Assembly: GCF_013376415.1 (NCBI RefSeq)
Contig: NZ_WYET01000004.1
Location: forward strand, 496,001 to 560,000
DNA from: Flagellimonas chongwuensis
GTDB lineage: Bacteria; Bacteroidota; Bacteroidia; Flavobacteriales; Flavobacteriaceae
Direction: 5' to 3'
DNA length: 64,000 bases
The translations under genes and the position numbers were made by a program. Positions 35,426 through 44,836 of the stretch are shown here, in pieces; position 1 is the stretch's first letter; each line of letters starts with the position of its first letter. The notes under the pieces were generated by a model. It was not told the origin of the DNA. It ran no database searches and saw only the letters and a program-made list of their open reading frames with translations.

Positions 35426-36724
35426 ATGAAAAAAATCGCATTCCTCATCTTGTTTGTTCTAATCGCCAATCTATCTGTTGCGCAAGAATACCAGCCCACC
35501 AAAGAAAATCTTGAAAATAGGGAATGGTACCAAGATGCCAAATTCGGTATGTTCATCCATTGGGGCGTGTATTCCGTTTTGGGCCAACACGAATGGGTGA
35601 TGGAAACTGAATCAATTGACGTAAAAACCTATGAGAAACTGCCCGCATTCTTCAACCCGACCGAATTCGATGCCGAAGAATGGGTGTTACTGGCCAAATC
35701 AGCGGGTATGAAGTACATCACGATTACTTCCAAGCACCATGATGGCTTTGCCATGTTCGACAGTAAATTATCGGATTGGGACATTATGGACCGTACCGTT
35801 TACCAACAAGATGTCATCAAACAAATGGCCGAGGCCTGTAAAAAGCACGATATAAAGTTATTTCTGTACTACTCGCAACTGGACTGGCACCATAACGATT
35901 ATTATCCAAGGGGTGACACAGGAAAAAAAGCGGGACGGCCAGACCAGGGAAATTGGGAAAGCTATTTGGATTACATGAACGGTCAGCTCACAGAACTATT
36001 GACCAATTATGGTGAAATAGGCGGTATTTGGTTTGATGGCTGGTGGGACAAAAAAGAGGCTGATTGGCAGCTCAGAAAAACCTACGACCTTATCCACCAG
36101 CTACAACCGCAGGCCATGATCGGGAGCAACCACCACCAAGCACCCAACCCTGGGGAGGATTTTCAAATGTTTGAAAAAGACCTGCCCGGAGAAAACAAAG
36201 GTGGTTATAGTGCCGAAGCAACCGTTGGAAAGCTCCCCCTTGAAACCGCAGAGACCATGGCGCACCGTTGGGGTTTTTCTTTACAGGACAAAGCATATAA
36301 GTCATCCAAAGAACTGATTCAGTATTTGGTGAAAGCAGCAGGATACAATTCCAACTTTTTGCTCAATGTAGGCCCAATGCCAAACGGTAAGATTCAGCCT
36401 GAGTTTGTAAAGACCTTAAAAGTTATAGGAGATTGGACAGATACCTACGGTGAAACCATTTACGGGACACGAGGCGGCCCTATTTCGCCACAGAGTTGGG
36501 GGGTATCTACCCAAAAAGATGATAAAATCTACGTTCACATTATGGATTGGAAAACGGATAGTTTCCTTTTCCCAACAATTCAAGGTGAGCTAAAATCTGT
36601 TTTTGATTTTCAAACAAAGAAGAAATTGAAATTTGAGACCAATTCTTACGGAACGCTGGTACAGCTTCCTGAAGGACGGGATTATGGCCAAGCAGATTTT
36701 GTGTTGGAAGTGACTATCAAATAA
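35426..36724 (+). CDS. GH29 alpha-L-fucosidase, secreted
   Basis: 432 aa with a signal peptide (cleavage after about residue 18, L-S-V-A-Q). The N-terminal part has W-Y-Q-D-A-K-F-G-M-F-I-H-W-G and T-S-K-H-H-D-G-F-A-M-F, both GH29 hallmarks. The catalytic nucleophile is Asp204 in G-G-I-W-F-D-G-W-W. It is a retaining hydrolase that removes fucose from glycans such as algal polysaccharides or glycoproteins. It is followed at 8 bp by an ABM-domain lipoprotein gene. No SusC/SusD pair is nearby, so this is not a full polysaccharide utilisation locus. Confidence 0.95.
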   Translation: MKKIAFLILFVLIANLSVAQEYQPTKENLENREWYQDAKFGMFIHWGVYSVLGQHEWVMETESIDVKTYEKLPAFFNPTEFDAEEWVLLAKSAGMKYITITSKHHDGFAMFDSKLSDWDIMDRTVYQQDVIKQMAEACKKHDIKLFLYYSQLDWHHNDYYPRGDTGKKAGRPDQGNWESYLDYMNGQLTELLTNYGEIGGIWFDGWWDKKEADWQLRKTYDLIHQLQPQAMIGSNHHQAPNPGEDFQMFEKDLPGENKGGYSAEATVGKLPLETAETMAHRWGFSLQDKAYKSSKELIQYLVKAAGYNSNFLLNVGPMPNGKIQPEFVKTLKVIGDWTDTYGETIYGTRGGPISPQSWGVSTQKDDKIYVHIMDWKTDSFLFPTIQGELKSVFDFQTKKKLKFETNSYGTLVQLPEGRDYGQADFVLEVTIK

Positions 36725-36732
36725 TAGCTACC

Positions 36733-37149
36733 ATGAAGAAGTTATGTGTTATATCGGCCCTCATCATAACCCTTGTTTCGTGTGAGAACAAAGAGAAGGC
36801 AGATACAACCATGGAATACAACGAAATGATTGTTAGGATTGCGGAGCTGGAAATTGTGGAAGAGCAGCTTAAAAATTACCTTACCGAACTCAACATAGAA
36901 GCTAGGGCATCCATGGAAAAGGAAAGTGGCGTTATTTCCATTTTCCCGATGTCCCATAAAGAAACTCCCTCAAAAATTACAATAGTTGAGATATATGCGG
37001 ACAAGAACGCTTATGAAGCCCATTTGGAAACACCACATTTTAAAAAGTATAAAACCACTACAGCTGAAATGGTAAAATCTTTAAAATTGATTGACATGGG
37101 CGCTGTTGATTTGGAGAGCATGCCCTTGATTTTCGAAAAATTAAAATAG
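36733..37149 (+). CDS. ABM-domain (quinol monooxygenase-like) lipoprotein
   Basis: 138 aa with lipobox Cys17 (T-L-V-S-C). The mature part is one antibiotic-biosynthesis-monooxygenase domain: R-I-A-E-L-E-I, A-R-A-S-M-E-K-E-S-G-V-I-S-I-F-P and the classic A-Y-E-A-H-L-E-T-P-H-F-K-K-Y near the end. It sits 8 bp behind the fucosidase gene and is probably co-transcribed; the enzymatic role is unknown. Confidence 0.85.
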   Translation: MKKLCVISALIITLVSCENKEKADTTMEYNEMIVRIAELEIVEEQLKNYLTELNIEARASMEKESGVISIFPMSHKETPSKITIVEIYADKNAYEAHLETPHFKKYKTTTAEMVKSLKLIDMGAVDLESMPLIFEKLK

Positions 37150-37252
37150 TGTCTACCCAAAAAGACATGTATCCCTTTTAACCAACACAAACATTCAACT
37201 TTTTAACTTTTAAGACATTACATCGAATTTAGCTAAAAACACCACTCCGAAT

Positions 37253-37294
37253 CACTAAATTCCCTAATTTAGTGGCCGTTGATAATTTTCAACG
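37253..37294. other. Two consecutive hairpins in a 259-bp spacer
   Basis: CACTAAATT-CCCT-AATTTAGTG (37253-37274, perfect 9-bp stem) is followed after 2 bp by CGTTGA-TAATTT-TCAACG (37277-37294, perfect 6-bp stem). They lie between the ABM lipoprotein gene and the retropepsin-like gene. There is no T-run of terminator type; a leader structure or operator is possible. Confidence 0.6.
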
Positions 37295-37408
37295 ATTCTG
37301 CGCAAATGTAACCCCATTACATTTTAACCCATTTTGGGTGTATACGTCACGGCATATAACCGATTGACGGGTTTACTATATATTTTAATTTTTAGAAACT
37401 TATTTAAA

Positions 37409-38527
37409 ATGAAAAGGGGCATCAAATTAATTCTAATCACCCTAGGTTTTCTAGTGTTGATCATCGTTATACAATTTCTGGTGGTTAAAAAATTGGATGG
37501 CAAAATCATGGAAGCAACTCATTTTGCCGAAATCTCAGAGAATCAAGGTATTCCCAAAAAACTACCTTCAGTTTTTCTGGACAGTTCCAGATTTTTCCTC
37601 AAAATTCCTTTGATATCCAAAGACTCTATATTAGCCTATTGCGATACCGGAGGAGGGTTTACCATGGTCCTGCCACGAATCACCGAGCAAGAAGACATAG
37701 AACCACATGTAAAAACAGGCCTTTTAAAAGGGGTGATGCCCTTTGATTATGTCCTATTCAATGATATCGTGGATAACCCAGACCTGCCTCGCCCCTATCC
37801 TATGCGGAATTTTGTTATTCGAACACCTTTTAACGCTGTTAAAGAACCCTTTCTAGTAATTCCTCCAATGGATGGTGAACTAAAAATGGTATCGGAAAAA
37901 CTGCCTCAAATGGATGCCTTTCTTGGACAGGGCTTTTTTATGGGCAAGTCCTGGACCCTAGATTATCCAAATCAGGAGATATGGACCAACACACCATTAA
38001 GCGCAAAGGATATATCAAATCCGAATGTGCAAAAAATAGGATTAAAAAAGAACGAACAAGGTTCGGTAGTTTTTGGACACCCTAGCATGGAAATTCTGGT
38101 GGCCGGGGAACCGATTGACGTATTATTTGATACCGGAGCCAGTTTTGTGCTCTCCGATCAAGGTAAAAAACAGTTTAACACTCAGTCGGAAACCATGAGC
38201 GGTTCTTTTATTGCCGCCTCTATTTTTGACCAATGGAAACAACAACATCCCGATTGGAAAATCTATCCTGCATCGGATTTGGACAGGGATATCATCGAAG
38301 TGCCCGAGGTAAAAGTGGGAACCCATATAGTAGGTCCAGTGCTCTTTGCCAGAAGAAAAGATGAAATTTGGTCGGAAAGTATGGTACATTCCATGGACAA
38401 AATTGTAAAAGGAGCCATAGGAGGTTCCATGTTAAAACACTTCAAAGTAACCATTGATTATAATTCACAATTGATCAAGTTTGACCATACCCCAAAAATC
38501 ACTACATCAACTACCGATATCGAATAA
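37409..38527 (+). CDS. Membrane-anchored protein with two retropepsin-like lobes
   Basis: 372 aa from the ATG at 37409. One N-terminal transmembrane helix (about 6-25) leaves the rest outside. Two aspartic-protease triads are present: Asp79-Thr-Gly in I-L-A-Y-C-D-T-G-G-G-F, and Asp241-Thr-Gly-Ala in V-L-F-D-T-G-A-S-F. Each is followed by the second retropepsin hallmark: F-L-G-Q-G-F-F-M-G-K-S-W-T-L-D-Y (171-186) and I-G-G-S-M-L-K-H-F-K-V-T-I-D-Y (337-351). The chain therefore looks like a tandem of two retropepsin folds, a pepsin-like bilobed layout. The substrate is unknown. Confidence 0.82.
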   Translation: MKRGIKLILITLGFLVLIIVIQFLVVKKLDGKIMEATHFAEISENQGIPKKLPSVFLDSSRFFLKIPLISKDSILAYCDTGGGFTMVLPRITEQEDIEPHVKTGLLKGVMPFDYVLFNDIVDNPDLPRPYPMRNFVIRTPFNAVKEPFLVIPPMDGELKMVSEKLPQMDAFLGQGFFMGKSWTLDYPNQEIWTNTPLSAKDISNPNVQKIGLKKNEQGSVVFGHPSMEILVAGEPIDVLFDTGASFVLSDQGKKQFNTQSETMSGSFIAASIFDQWKQQHPDWKIYPASDLDRDIIEVPEVKVGTHIVGPVLFARRKDEIWSESMVHSMDKIVKGAIGGSMLKHFKVTIDYNSQLIKFDHTPKITTSTTDIE

Positions 38528-38604
38528 ATTAAGCCAAGATTGTTTCATTTTGATGTAACTTCGTTAGATGCTATTTTCTTTATCGAAGATAAATTAATTC
38601 AACC

Positions 38605-39429
38605 TTGGACCAACTGTTCAAAATATTTAGATACACTACCGAAGATGCCAAAGCTTTAGAGAACAAGCAAGTAGAAACGCATGTCCACGATTTTGAAGAG
38701 TTGATCATTGGAGCCAAGGGCAAGATTTCGCATTTTATTGATTTTGAGGACGAAACGGTCTATGCTCCGTTTGTTAGTTTTGTTACCAAAGGAAAGCCTC
38801 ACCAGTTGCTCCCGCAAACACATCAAGGGGAGTGTGACCTTTGGGTTATCCGTTTCCGAAGTGAGTTTATGTCCGAGGTGATTTTTAAGATGTACGGCTA
38901 TTTTCACAACCGTGCCAACGTCACGCTTCCCGGAGACCAATGTTTTGACAGGCTTATGGCATTGTGCCAAATGATGTTTGATGAAACTCAGCGTCCCAAC
39001 CCCGGTCTTATAGTTATCAAGCAATTATTTATGACGCTGCTTACCATCATCAACCATGAAAGGCCCACGAATATTAAATCCGATTCTGCAAATTCCGCCT
39101 CAGAGACCTATACTCATTTTCTGCATATTTTGGAAGATAACTTCCGACGGAACGTTAAAATTTCATTCTATGCTGAAAAGCTTTTTATGAGCGAGCGTAA
39201 CCTCAATATTGTATGCCAAGAAGTAATGCAACAAAGTGCAGGCGAAATTATTGAGACCCGCAAGTTGAACGAGGCAAAAAACCTTTTGGTGAACAGTAAT
39301 AAAACAATTGCCGAAATCGGATTTGAGATCGGATACAACGAAAAAGCCTATTTTTCCAAGGTCTTCAAACGAAAAACAGGTTACACACCAACCGTTTTCC
39401 GAAAAGAAATGAAACAGCTCATTTCTTAA
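38605..39429 (+). CDS. AraC-family transcriptional regulator, TTG start
   Basis: 274 aa. The N-terminal cupin-like sensor has V-E-T-H-V-H-D-F-E-E-L-I; the C-terminal AraC domain has L-F-M-S-E-R-N-L-N-I-V-C-Q-E-V and I-G-F-E-I-G-Y-N-E-K-A-Y-F-S-K-V-F-K-R-K-T-G. TAA at 38590 limits the frame and no ATG follows before residue 90, so TTG at 38605 is the only fitting start. It may control the dioxygenase gene downstream. Confidence 0.92.
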   Translation: MDQLFKIFRYTTEDAKALENKQVETHVHDFEELIIGAKGKISHFIDFEDETVYAPFVSFVTKGKPHQLLPQTHQGECDLWVIRFRSEFMSEVIFKMYGYFHNRANVTLPGDQCFDRLMALCQMMFDETQRPNPGLIVIKQLFMTLLTIINHERPTNIKSDSANSASETYTHFLHILEDNFRRNVKISFYAEKLFMSERNLNIVCQEVMQQSAGEIIETRKLNEAKNLLVNSNKTIAEIGFEIGYNEKAYFSKVFKRKTGYTPTVFRKEMKQLIS

Positions 39430-39532
39430 AAGTACAACGTTTCTTCCCAAACGTATTACCCACTACCTCTAAATATATCCAACCTTTGTGACAGAAACAT
39501 ACCATATAAACAGGGTATGCAGGTATACTCCA

Positions 39533-40360
39533 ATGACAGATTTAGAAACTTTACGCTCTCTTAACCAGAGTCTGCCTTTTACGCAGAAAATGCCTGTTTT
39601 GTTTTTGGGGCATGGGAGCCCAATGAATGCCATTGAGGAGAATGAGTTTGTTGCAAGTTTCAGACAATTGGGAAAGGAAGTAATCAAGCCCAAAATAATT
39701 CTTTGTATTTCAGCACATTGGGAAACCAAGGGTACCAAGGTAACTGCCATGCAGAATCCTCCAACAATCCACGATTTTGGTGGTTTTCCGCAAGCACTCT
39801 TCGATGTGCAATATCCTGCACCTGGAAGTCCGGAATTGGCAAGAGTTACCAAACAAATCATTACCAAGACAGATGTGGAGCTAGATACACACTGGGGTTT
39901 GGATCATGGTGCATGGAGCGTCATCAAGCATATGTATCCAAATGCAGATGTACCTGTAATTCAGCTAAGCTTAGATTACACAAAGCCTCCCAGATATCAT
40001 TACGAATTGGCGCAACAACTGGAAACCTTGAGACATAAAGGAGTTCTAATTGTGGGAAGTGGTAACATAGTACATAACCTTCGCAAGGTAAAATGGGATA
40101 AATTGAACGATACCTATGCTTGGGATTGGGCCGAAGAAACCAATGAAAAAATAAAATCCTTCATAGTCGACGGAAATCATCAAGCACTAATAGACTATGG
40201 AAAACAAGGCACCAGTTTTGCCTTGTCCATTCCAACGCCGGAACACTATTTACCCTTGATCTATATATTGGGACTGAAAGATAAAAAAGAGTCAATAGAC
40301 CTGTTCAACGATAAAACCGTCGGAGGTTCCATTGGGATGCTTTCGCTTAAAGTTGAATAA
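39533..40360 (+). CDS. ygiD: Extradiol dioxygenase of the DODA/YgiD type
   Basis: 275 aa from the ATG at 39533; a GTG 45 bp upstream is less likely. G-H-G-S-P-M-N-A-I (about 23-31), C-I-S-A-H-W-E-T and G-L-D-H-G-A-W-S-V carry the metal-binding histidines of LigB-like class III extradiol dioxygenases. E. coli YgiD opens L-DOPA (4,5-cleavage); the natural substrate here is not known. Located behind an AraC regulator. Confidence 0.92.
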   Translation: MTDLETLRSLNQSLPFTQKMPVLFLGHGSPMNAIEENEFVASFRQLGKEVIKPKIILCISAHWETKGTKVTAMQNPPTIHDFGGFPQALFDVQYPAPGSPELARVTKQIITKTDVELDTHWGLDHGAWSVIKHMYPNADVPVIQLSLDYTKPPRYHYELAQQLETLRHKGVLIVGSGNIVHNLRKVKWDKLNDTYAWDWAEETNEKIKSFIVDGNHQALIDYGKQGTSFALSIPTPEHYLPLIYILGLKDKKESIDLFNDKTVGGSIGMLSLKVE

Positions 40361-40435
40361 TGATTTAATAATAGAGTCCATCATATGATATAAGCTCTTA
40401 AAAGTATTTGCCTCTTTACTTTGATTGATGATGGG

Positions 40436-40475
40436 GCCCCCAGTTAGCCAACGTACCAGTGGCGCTGGGGGTTTT
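40436..40475 (+). terminator. Terminator after the dioxygenase gene
   Basis: CCCCCAG and CTGGGGG form a GC-rich 7-bp stem, followed by TTTT; the loop is about 22 nt. Confidence 0.75.
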
Positions 40476-40555
40476 CTGTTTTTAAATACCAAGAACTTCT
40501 CAATAAATAAACCATCAAAATTCGTTAACTTCAACGTCTAACTTAAACCAACCCA

Positions 40556-42601
40556 ATGAAACTACGATTAATTCTTGCTGGCCTTATAATTTTGGCCGGC
40601 TATTCCTGTAAAACAGAACCAACCTCTTCCTTGGCCGATTATCAAGGGGAAGAAAACTATTCCGTGATCATGGGCGAGGCCAAAGTGGGCTATTTAAAAG
40701 CCGAAACTTCTGGTGACACCATCAACATCGATTACGATTACAAAAACAATGGCCGTGGTCCAACCATGAAAGAAACCATTGTGCTCAACGCCGAAGGCTA
40801 CCCGATAAGCTGGGAAGTAACCGGTAACACCACTTTTGGAAATGCGATAAACGAGCAATTTTCCCTTGAAGGAAATGAAGCCTCTTGGACGGACGCCACC
40901 GGCTCTGGAAATGCTTCCGTGGATGCCGCGCAGCTTTACGTAAACCAATTTGGCAGTCCCTACTCAGCTGTGCTAGCTGCCCGTTTATTGATGGATGCCC
41001 CGGACAACACGCTGCCAGTGCTTCCGGCTGGCAACCTTACATTGACCAAAATGGAAGACCTTACCGTGCCGAGTTCAACTGGGGAGGGCGAATTGGCCTT
41101 GACCACCTATGCACTTTCTGGTGCCGAAATGAATCCATCTTACTTTATTATGGATGACAGCGACCGCTTCTTTGCCTATATCTCACCACGCTACATTGTG
41201 GTGCGCGACGGCTACGAAGCCGAGGAAAAAGACTTGCGCCAATTGGCGGAGAACTATTCTGCGGAGCGCTACGAGAAACTTCAAAAAGAATACGCCAACA
41301 ACTACGATAAAAAAGTCCGTATCAAAAATGTAAAAGTGTTCGACCCGAAGAACCTATCCCTTACCGAAGCTGTATCCGTAGTTGTGGAGGGTGAAAAAAT
41401 TACGGCCATTGAAGCTGCCGATGCCACCGGAGAAGACGAAGTCATTATCGAGGGCAATGGCGGAACCTTGGTGCCCGGCCTATACGAAATGCACGCACAT
41501 ACCGGCGACAACGGTGCCCTATTGAATATTTTGGCAGGTGTTACCTCGTTCCGCGATATGGGGAACAACAATGAAGTACTCTCCAAATTGATTGAAAAAA
41601 TTGAAAGCGGAGTTCTTGCCGGCCCCCGTGTGACCCGAATGGGCTTTATTGAGGGGAAAAGTGAATACAATGCCAATAACGGTATTTTGGTCGCTTCCGA
41701 AGAAGAAGCTCTGGCAGCTGTGGACAAGTATGACAGCTTAGGTTTTTACGGCGTAAAACTCTACAACAGTATGAACGGGGATTGGGCGCCGGCCATCGTA
41801 AAAAAGGCGCACGACCAAGGCCTGTTCGTGGCAGGCCACGTACCTGCATTCTCCAATGCAAATGCCATGCTACGCGCCGGGTTTGACGAAATGACCCACA
41901 TTAACCAGACCATGTTGGGCTGGGTATTGGAACCAGACGAAGATACCCGTACCCTTTTGCGCTTAACGGCCATGAAACGTTTCCCAGGGCTGGATTTGAA
42001 CAGCGATAAGGTACAAGAGACTATGGATTTGTTCGTGGCAAACGAAACTGCCATGGACCCTACCTTGGCCATTCATGAGCGTTTGATGCTCTCCCGAAAC
42101 GGTAAGGTCACCCTTGGTGCCTTGGATTATGTGGACAACATGCCGCCCAACGAACAACGTAGCCTAAAGGTTGCTTTGGCCCAGATTGCGAATGACGAAG
42201 AGGACAAAGCATACCGTGAAGCCTATGACAAAATCGTTGAAACCTTAAAAATGATGAAGGACAAAGGCATCTTAATTGTACCCGGAACCGATTTGGGCGG
42301 AGCCTTTAACCTGCACCGCGAACTGGAATTGTATACTGAACAATTGGGCTACACTCCTGCCGAAGTATTAAAATTGGCCAGCTACGATATGGCCGAGTAC
42401 TTGGGGCACGATAGTTTGGGAAGCATTGAAGAAGGCAAATTGGCCGATTTCTTCCTGGTACCAGGGAATCCTGTGGAAGATATTAAGGCCATAAAAACCA
42501 TTTCCATGGTTTCACGTGGTGGAACGTTCTATTTCCCATCCGAAGTGTATCCGGCATTCGGTATAACCCCATTTACCGAAAAGCCAGAAGTAAAAGAATA
42601 A
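40556..42601 (+). CDS. Amidohydrolase-superfamily lipoprotein
   Basis: 681 aa with lipobox Cys18 (L-A-G-Y-S-C). About 240 residues of a beta-rich N-terminal part precede the amidohydrolase barrel. The barrel begins K-N-V-K-V-F-D-P-K-N and has G-L-Y-E-M-H-A-H-T-G-D (H-x-H metal pair), G-H-V-P-A-F (third His), D-E-M-T-H-I-N-Q and P-G-T-D-L-G-G (Asp). It ends with the usual G-S-I-E-E-G-K-L-A-D-F-F-L-V. Imidazolonepropionase- or prolidase-like members fit; the substrate is unknown. Confidence 0.9.
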   Translation: MKLRLILAGLIILAGYSCKTEPTSSLADYQGEENYSVIMGEAKVGYLKAETSGDTINIDYDYKNNGRGPTMKETIVLNAEGYPISWEVTGNTTFGNAINEQFSLEGNEASWTDATGSGNASVDAAQLYVNQFGSPYSAVLAARLLMDAPDNTLPVLPAGNLTLTKMEDLTVPSSTGEGELALTTYALSGAEMNPSYFIMDDSDRFFAYISPRYIVVRDGYEAEEKDLRQLAENYSAERYEKLQKEYANNYDKKVRIKNVKVFDPKNLSLTEAVSVVVEGEKITAIEAADATGEDEVIIEGNGGTLVPGLYEMHAHTGDNGALLNILAGVTSFRDMGNNNEVLSKLIEKIESGVLAGPRVTRMGFIEGKSEYNANNGILVASEEEALAAVDKYDSLGFYGVKLYNSMNGDWAPAIVKKAHDQGLFVAGHVPAFSNANAMLRAGFDEMTHINQTMLGWVLEPDEDTRTLLRLTAMKRFPGLDLNSDKVQETMDLFVANETAMDPTLAIHERLMLSRNGKVTLGALDYVDNMPPNEQRSLKVALAQIANDEEDKAYREAYDKIVETLKMMKDKGILIVPGTDLGGAFNLHRELELYTEQLGYTPAEVLKLASYDMAEYLGHDSLGSIEEGKLADFFLVPGNPVEDIKAIKTISMVSRGGTFYFPSEVYPAFGITPFTEKPEVKE

Positions 42602-42623
42602 AAGCCTTCCCAAATAATTCACA

Positions 42624-42656
42624 AATGGTCAACGCAAATGCGTTGACCATTTTTTA
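42624..42656 (+). terminator. Strong terminator after the amidohydrolase gene
   Basis: AATGGTCAACGCA pairs with TGCGTTGACCATT over 13 bp (the innermost pairs open to form the loop), followed by TTTT. Confidence 0.9.
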
Positions 42657-42707
42657 TTCCCTAATTACATAAAAATCATATCTTTAGAGAAACCAACCTC
42701 TCTTGTC

Positions 42708-43457
42708 TTGTTTAGATTTTTCCGTACCATACGATTACGCTTGCTAGGCGAAAATAAAATCAGTAAATACCTGCTGTATGCGCTAGGGGAAATCATTTTG
42801 GTGGTGATAGGGATATTGATTGCCCTTCGCATCAACAACTGGAACGAAAACAGGAAGCTGTACCAAGAAGAAAAAGCCACCATTGCCAGCCTTAAGCTCG
42901 AGTTCGAAAAAAATCTTGGCACTCTTAATGGGGATATTACCGCTTTACAAGGCATTATCGAGGCTTGTAATAGCTTACTGGAACACACAGGCCCGGATTA
43001 CGAGTATGGTGCCCTGCCAGCGGTGGACAGTCTGGTAAGTGTGACCTCCCGAATGTCCGTTTGGGACCCGAGTCTTTATACTTTGGGCAATATTAAAAAC
43101 ACCGGGAAGCTGTCCAACCTATCCAATGAGGAACTGAAAGTATTATTGATAGAATGGGAAACCTTTTACGCCAATCTATTGGACTGGGGCGACTTTTATG
43201 TGAATAGGGGCAACACATATTTTGATTATCTGTTGCACAACTCCCTGAATCGAAACCTGTTTGCCGGGGCCCCATTTCAACTCAGCCCCTCCAAATTTGA
43301 ACGGAACAACGAGGAGCTGTTGCTAAAACCGGAGTTCGAAAATTACATTACCAACCGTGTTTTTATCAATGGATTTATGTTAGGTTTTTACCAAGAAGCC
43401 AAAGCACGCTTAACGGCCATTATTGAACAGTGTGAGATGTATGAGAATGTACAATAA
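42708..43457 (+). CDS. DUF6090-like single-helix membrane protein, TTG start
   Basis: 249 aa. The N-terminus F-R-F-F-R-T-I-R-L-R-L-L-G-E-N-K-I-S-K-Y followed by a transmembrane helix E-I-I-L-V-V-I-G-I-L-I-A-L and N-N-W-N-E is the typical start of this flavobacterial family, which fixes the start at the TTG at 42708. The rest is a helical, extracytoplasmic domain with L-E-F-E-K-N-L. Function unknown. Confidence 0.85.
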   Translation: MFRFFRTIRLRLLGENKISKYLLYALGEIILVVIGILIALRINNWNENRKLYQEEKATIASLKLEFEKNLGTLNGDITALQGIIEACNSLLEHTGPDYEYGALPAVDSLVSVTSRMSVWDPSLYTLGNIKNTGKLSNLSNEELKVLLIEWETFYANLLDWGDFYVNRGNTYFDYLLHNSLNRNLFAGAPFQLSPSKFERNNEELLLKPEFENYITNRVFINGFMLGFYQEAKARLTAIIEQCEMYENVQ

Positions 43458-43576
43458 GATTTAATAAATCAAATAACCCAGCAGCTCTTTCTCTACTACT
43501 TTAAGAACCTCCGCCCCCTCCGACCAAAGCAGCATAAATAAAAGAACAAACAGAAGATGTTATTTCAGTTACAACT

Positions 43577-44755
43577 TTAAAAATTCCGCCACTTTTGGGT
43601 GACCTCAAAAACATGTTCCAAAATTTGGGCCTCGGTTTCGTTGAATTCCATGTTGCGGCGCTTCATCATAGCCTCCGCAACCTCAAATGCCTTATTAGTT
43701 CTAAAAGTGGTATAGGTGCCCGTTGCACCGCCCCAACTAAAACTAGGGATAAAGTTTCTGGGGAATCCACTTCCAAAAATATTGGCGCTAACACCAACCA
43801 CCGTACCTGTATTGAACATGACATTAATACCACATTTACTGTGATCTCCCATCATCAGCCCACAAAATTGAAGTCCTGTTTTGGCAAAACCCTCAGTTTT
43901 GTAGTTCCAAAGTCGAACTTCGGCGTAGTTGTTTTTTAAATTAGAGGTATTGGTGTCCGCCCCAATATTGCACCACTCCCCTAACACGGAGTTGCCCAAG
44001 AAACCATCGTGACCTTTATTGGAGTTGGCGAAGAGCACAGCATTGTTTACCTCACCTCCGAGCTTGCACCCTGGTCCTGCAGTAACCGCTCCGTATATTT
44101 TGGCACCCATTTTTAAAATAGCGCCTTCACAAAGGGCCAATCCACCACGAACCATACAACCTTCCATCATCAAGGCATTTTTACCTATGTAAATGGGACC
44201 CGTAGAGGCATTTAAAATGCAAAATTCCACTGTGGCTCCTTCCTCTATAAAAATGTTTTCAGGGCTCTTTACTTGATTCGTATCGGGTATGGGTTGACTT
44301 TTTCTCCCTTTGGTAATCAAATCAAAATCAGCTTGAAGTGCCGCTGCATTATTGGAAAAGATATCCCATGTATTTTTTATGGTCAGTACTTCATCATCAA
44401 AAGGAATAGCGGTGTATGCCGATTCTTCAAAACCTGTTTCCAGATTTTCAGTTACATATGCGATATAACCCTCTTCTCCTATCAAAGCTTCACCCATCTC
44501 TAAATCCTTGATGGCCTCTACCAAACTTTTATTGGGCAGATAACTACCGTTGACCACAGTGTTTTCAGCAGTAGCCGTCAAAGGGTACTTTTTCGAAAGA
44601 TATTCTTCCGTTTGATGGCTCATAGATGCATTCAACCATTTTTCCCATTTCTCGGTAATTGTCAAGATACCTACTCGAATCTCGGACACGGGGCGGGTAA
44701 ATGTAAATGGGAACAGGTCTTCACGGTGATTGCCGTCGGAAAGGATATAGTTCAT
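43577..44755 (-). CDS. GlmU-like sugar nucleotidyltransferase (NTP_transf_4 type)
   Basis: 392 aa. The N-terminus M-N-Y-I-L-S-D-G-N-H-R-E-D-L-F-P-F-T-F-T with the following R-P-V-S-E-I-R-V-G-I is the Bacteroidota variant, without the usual G-x-G-T-R motif of nucleotidyltransferases. The C-terminal half is a left-handed beta-helix with hexapeptide repeats (I-Y-I-G-K-N-A, C-E-G-A-I-L-K-M-G). It is often named glucose-1-phosphate thymidylyltransferase; whether it really transfers nucleotides is uncertain. It lies downstream of rpmE2. Confidence 0.88.
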   Translation of the reverse strand: MNYILSDGNHREDLFPFTFTRPVSEIRVGILTITEKWEKWLNASMSHQTEEYLSKKYPLTATAENTVVNGSYLPNKSLVEAIKDLEMGEALIGEEGYIAYVTENLETGFEESAYTAIPFDDEVLTIKNTWDIFSNNAAALQADFDLITKGRKSQPIPDTNQVKSPENIFIEEGATVEFCILNASTGPIYIGKNALMMEGCMVRGGLALCEGAILKMGAKIYGAVTAGPGCKLGGEVNNAVLFANSNKGHDGFLGNSVLGEWCNIGADTNTSNLKNNYAEVRLWNYKTEGFAKTGLQFCGLMMGDHSKCGINVMFNTGTVVGVSANIFGSGFPRNFIPSFSWGGATGTYTTFRTNKAFEVAEAMMKRRNMEFNETEAQILEHVFEVTQKWRNF

Positions 44756-44780
44756 AGCTCTGCTTTGAGTACCAAAAATA

Positions 44781-44812
44781 AAAAACGCCCTCGAAAAGCA
44801 TCGAGAGCGTCC
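44781..44812 (-). terminator. Terminator of rpmE2
   Basis: ACGCCCTCGA and TCGAGAGCGT form a 10-bp stem with one mismatch; on the minus strand GTTTTTTATTTTT follows. Confidence 0.85.
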
Positions 44813-44836
44813 ATATATTTCGTTAAAAAGTACGAC

